Positions 14,334-16,396 of a stretch of DNA of 16,396 bases are shown here, in pieces. The stretch comes from Thermoplasmata archaeon (GTDB lineage: Archaea > Thermoplasmatota > Thermoplasmata > Thermoplasmatales > Thermoplasmataceae). The stretch covers positions 1 through 16,396 of the forward strand of contig JAKBQK010000046.1 of the NCBI GenBank assembly GCA_021835265.1, read 5' to 3'. The translations under genes and the position numbers were made by a program. Position 1 is the first letter of the stretch. The number at the start of each line of letters is the position of its first letter. Under the pieces are notes generated by a model. It saw nothing but the letters and a program-made list of their open reading frames with translations. It searched no databases and was not told the DNA's origin.

Positions 14334-16396
14334 GTTTTGTGTTACTGTCTTTCTTAGGCACTTGCTTCTGGTCTGTTATCTTTTTCTGATTTGACTGTGG
14401 GAGAGACTGTTGCCTTGCCCTTGTTGCACCAGGGAATTTTCCCTTTGTGAGTCTGTAATACAGTAGGGCCAGTATTAGTATTATTACTATAATTGCAACT
14501 ATAACCAGAAGTACTCTATCAGATGACACACCAACGCTTACAGTCTTAACAAGCTGGCCATCCTTCTGTACAAAGTTTGGCTGTGCTGAGTTTGAGGCCT
14601 GGAACGACAGGCTCTGTGAACCAGAATTAGCCAGTGATATGTTAATATCATATGTTCTGGTCTGGTTAACTGCCAAAGTTTGTGTGAATGATTTGCTTTT
14701 CAAAAGAGCACCATTATCGTATACAACTATGGTAAGCCCTGTAACAGATACTTTACCATGATTCGTAACGTTTACCTGAACCTCCTTTGTAACACCTTGA
14801 GAGAAAGTTCCCGAATAATGAACACCGCTAACAAGCAGTTTTGGTCCACTGTAAGTAGTTGTGTATGAAATGTTATCATAACCACTCAGTACAGGGTTCG
14901 TAACCTTTAGAGATATGTGGATCTTTGAAACAAGGTTGAATTGAACTTCCACCCATGCTGATCTATTCCAGACACTGGAGGAACTGTCATACTTTAGAAT
15001 TGTAAGATTTGCTGTGTTTGCAGGTATTTTCGTTCCGTTTGCAAACATGAATGTCCAGTTATAGCTAAGCTTTGATTTTCCATAATATTTGTCAGTTGAG
15101 TAATTAGCTGTCAGTATCACTGGTGAACCTGCTGGGATTGCAGTAATATTCTTATTTGATGGATTCTGAATTGTTACAACTGCACTTGGATTTGTTGTAT
15201 CATTGACCATTGCCTTTATCTGAACAGACCTTGTTGTATTTCCTGCACTGGTAACGTTCAGCATTCCAAGTTTAGGGACTCCGTTAATTGTTGGAGTTGT
15301 AAACTGGTAGTTTACGGTTGCACCTTTAAGTGTTGAATTTGGAAACATCCAACTGTAACTTAACTGAACACTGTATTTTTCTTTGTTATAGGTAAGGTTC
15401 AAGGAACTCAGTGAAGCGTCGAACGTGACCTGTGAGTTTTGTGGTACCGTTATTGACACTGTTCCTGTGTTAGCTGTTGATGACATCACTTTGTGAACTT
15501 TGCCGTTAAATGTGTATGTAAAATTTACATTTGGTGATTCAGTGTTCTTCAGCACAATGAACGTTACATTAGTAACATTGGAGAATCCAGAGCTATCCAT
15601 ACCAGTAAGCAAGAACTCTGTAGTTTTCATCAACTTCAAGCTGTAGTTATAGCCATTGTAACTGGTTGTAGAATTTTTCCACATAAACGATACTGGTGAC
15701 TTATACTGATATTGGCCTATAATTGGATTATAAAGAGTCTTTGACATGTTAATTGAGAATATAGTATTGTATGGAACCACTACAAGTGTGTTTCTTGCAG
15801 TTGTGTTAATTACTGAAGAAGTTGTAACCATTCCCTTGTAATATACTACTGCATTTGAGTTTACGAAATATGGATTCTGAACCTTTCCAAAGGAAACAGT
15901 TACCATTGAACTTTTGCTTACTGGCATAATTTCAAATGGATTTCCATAGGTAACAGATGATGATGCGGACTGGACTGAAACATTGATGTTGTTGTAATTA
16001 ATGTAAGTTACATAGTTTACAGTGGATGGAGTATATTGTGTTCCTTTCTGATAAACCTTCAATACAAGATTCTTATAGTCTTTTGAAGACATTTTTGTAT
16101 TTGTGTAATTGGCAAAGGTGTAAAGGCTAAGGCTGTATTTATTGTACACCAGGCTTTTCATATCCACATGGCTGTTTGTTAAATTATAATAGGAATTGTT
16201 TGCCATGAATGAATAATATGTGTTCGCAGGCATATGTCCTGCAACATTTTCAACATCATTCACGAACCCCGTTGATAAATTATCCAACGCCTCCTGATAT
16301 GATAGACTCATTACTGTACTGTTTGCCATATCAGGAAAAGCAGTTCCTGAATTCAAGTTGTAATGTGTTACAACAGATAGTGTTTGTAGATTCTTA
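14329..16396 (-). CDS. Large glycosylated surface protein, C-terminal part (5' end outside window)
   Basis: 688 codons are visible and the frame stays open to the window edge. The TTG at 16356 is not a convincing start, because in-frame residues continue upstream of it, so the N-terminus is missing. The protein is Ser/Thr/Asn-rich and beta-rich, with about 28 N-X-S/T sequons and no catalytic motif that I recognise. Repeated modules with YSWMFPN and YNWTFMFANG look like PKD-type immunoglobulin-like domains. The region before the membrane anchor (VQVNVTNHGKVSVTG...) resembles a CARDB-type adhesion domain. A single membrane helix (VLLVIVAIIVIILILALLYY) is followed by a basic 41-residue cytoplasmic tail. 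This makes a type I surface protein, perhaps an S-layer-like or adhesion component of a wall-less cell. The domain names are my judgement from sequence pattern. Confidence 0.8.
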   Translation of the reverse strand, partial: KNLQTLSVVTHYNLNSGTAFPDMANSTVMSLSYQEALDNLSTGFVNDVENVAGHMPANTYYSFMANNSYYNLTNSHVDMKSLVYNKYSLSLYTFANYTNTKMSSKDYKNLVLKVYQKGTQYTPSTVNYVTYINYNNINVSVQSASSSVTYGNPFEIMPVSKSSMVTVSFGKVQNPYFVNSNAVVYYKGMVTTSSVINTTARNTLVVVPYNTIFSINMSKTLYNPIIGQYQYKSPVSFMWKNSTTSYNGYNYSLKLMKTTEFLLTGMDSSGFSNVTNVTFIVLKNTESPNVNFTYTFNGKVHKVMSSTANTGTVSITVPQNSQVTFDASLSSLNLTYNKEKYSVQLSYSWMFPNSTLKGATVNYQFTTPTINGVPKLGMLNVTSAGNTTRSVQIKAMVNDTTNPSAVVTIQNPSNKNITAIPAGSPVILTANYSTDKYYGKSKLSYNWTFMFANGTKIPANTANLTILKYDSSSSVWNRSAWVEVQFNLVSKIHISLKVTNPVLSGYDNISYTTTYSGPKLLVSGVHYSGTFSQGVTKEVQVNVTNHGKVSVTGLTIVVYDNGALLKSKSFTQTLAVNQTRTYDINISLANSGSQSLSFQASNSAQPNFVQKDGQLVKTVSVGVSSDRVLLVIVAIIVIILILALLYYRLTKGKFPGATRARQQSLPQSNQKKITDQKQVPKKDSNTKQ

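Noticed and set aside
16354..16356. TTG as the start of the surface protein
   Set aside because: The same frame continues without a stop to the window edge, and no signal peptide or SD site is present at this codon.

Overview
The window looks like chromosome of a Thermoplasmata archaeon, a Thermoplasma/Ferroplasma/Cuniculiplasma-type lineage. It is AT-rich and gene-dense, uses AGA/AGG for most Arg codons, and has archaeal TATA boxes about 25-30 bp before several starts, with very short or absent leaders. Where Shine-Dalgarno (SD) sites occur they are GAGGTGA-like. Orc1/Cdc6, family-B polymerase, GHMP-type shikimate kinase and N-glycosylated surface proteins are all archaeal markers. The canonical AroB route fits Thermoplasmata better than methanogens or haloarchaea. 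I cannot name the species.

Layout. (1) 201-1955 (-) is a 14-helix-type MFS exporter, divergent from a short secreted or pilin-like protein (2060-2587, +); a 104-bp promoter region with an 8-bp inverted repeat lies between them. (2) 2732-5515 (+) is a radical SAM protein whose stop codon abuts the TTG start of an Orc1/Cdc6-family ATPase. (3) 8171-5520 (-) is a compact three-gene operon: a 163-aa protein that reads as a degenerate RecA/RadA fold, a 75-aa helical protein, and a 666-aa B-family polymerase with eroded exonuclease motifs and a C-terminal PCNA-binding box. Its end converges on the Cdc6-like gene with 4 bp between stops. (4) 8272-12220 (+) is the shikimate cluster aroB-aroE-aroK-aroA with tight or overlapping junctions, followed 30 bp later by argS (12251-13903). 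(5) 13997-14212 (+) encodes a small zinc-ribbon protein. (6) 14329-16396 (-) is the 3' part of a large glycosylated surface protein; it runs off the right edge of the window.

The most interesting part is region 3. An apparently proofreading-deficient polymerase, a RecA-fold protein without a Walker A motif, and a small helical partner form an architecture reminiscent of the bacterial ImuA-ImuB-DnaE2 mutasome. I infer an archaeal DNA-damage-tolerance polymerase complex of PolB2/Dpo2 type, tethered to PCNA. The adjacent Cdc6-like ATPase and radical SAM gene may be part of the neighbourhood, but they are on the opposite strand.

Region 4 supplies four of the seven steps to chorismate: dehydroquinate synthase, shikimate dehydrogenase, shikimate kinase and EPSP synthase. 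The genes for DAHP synthase, 3-dehydroquinase and chorismate synthase are not in the window. No tRNA, rRNA, CRISPR array, insertion sequence or recognisable replication origin was seen. No gene-free stretch exceeds about 200 bases.
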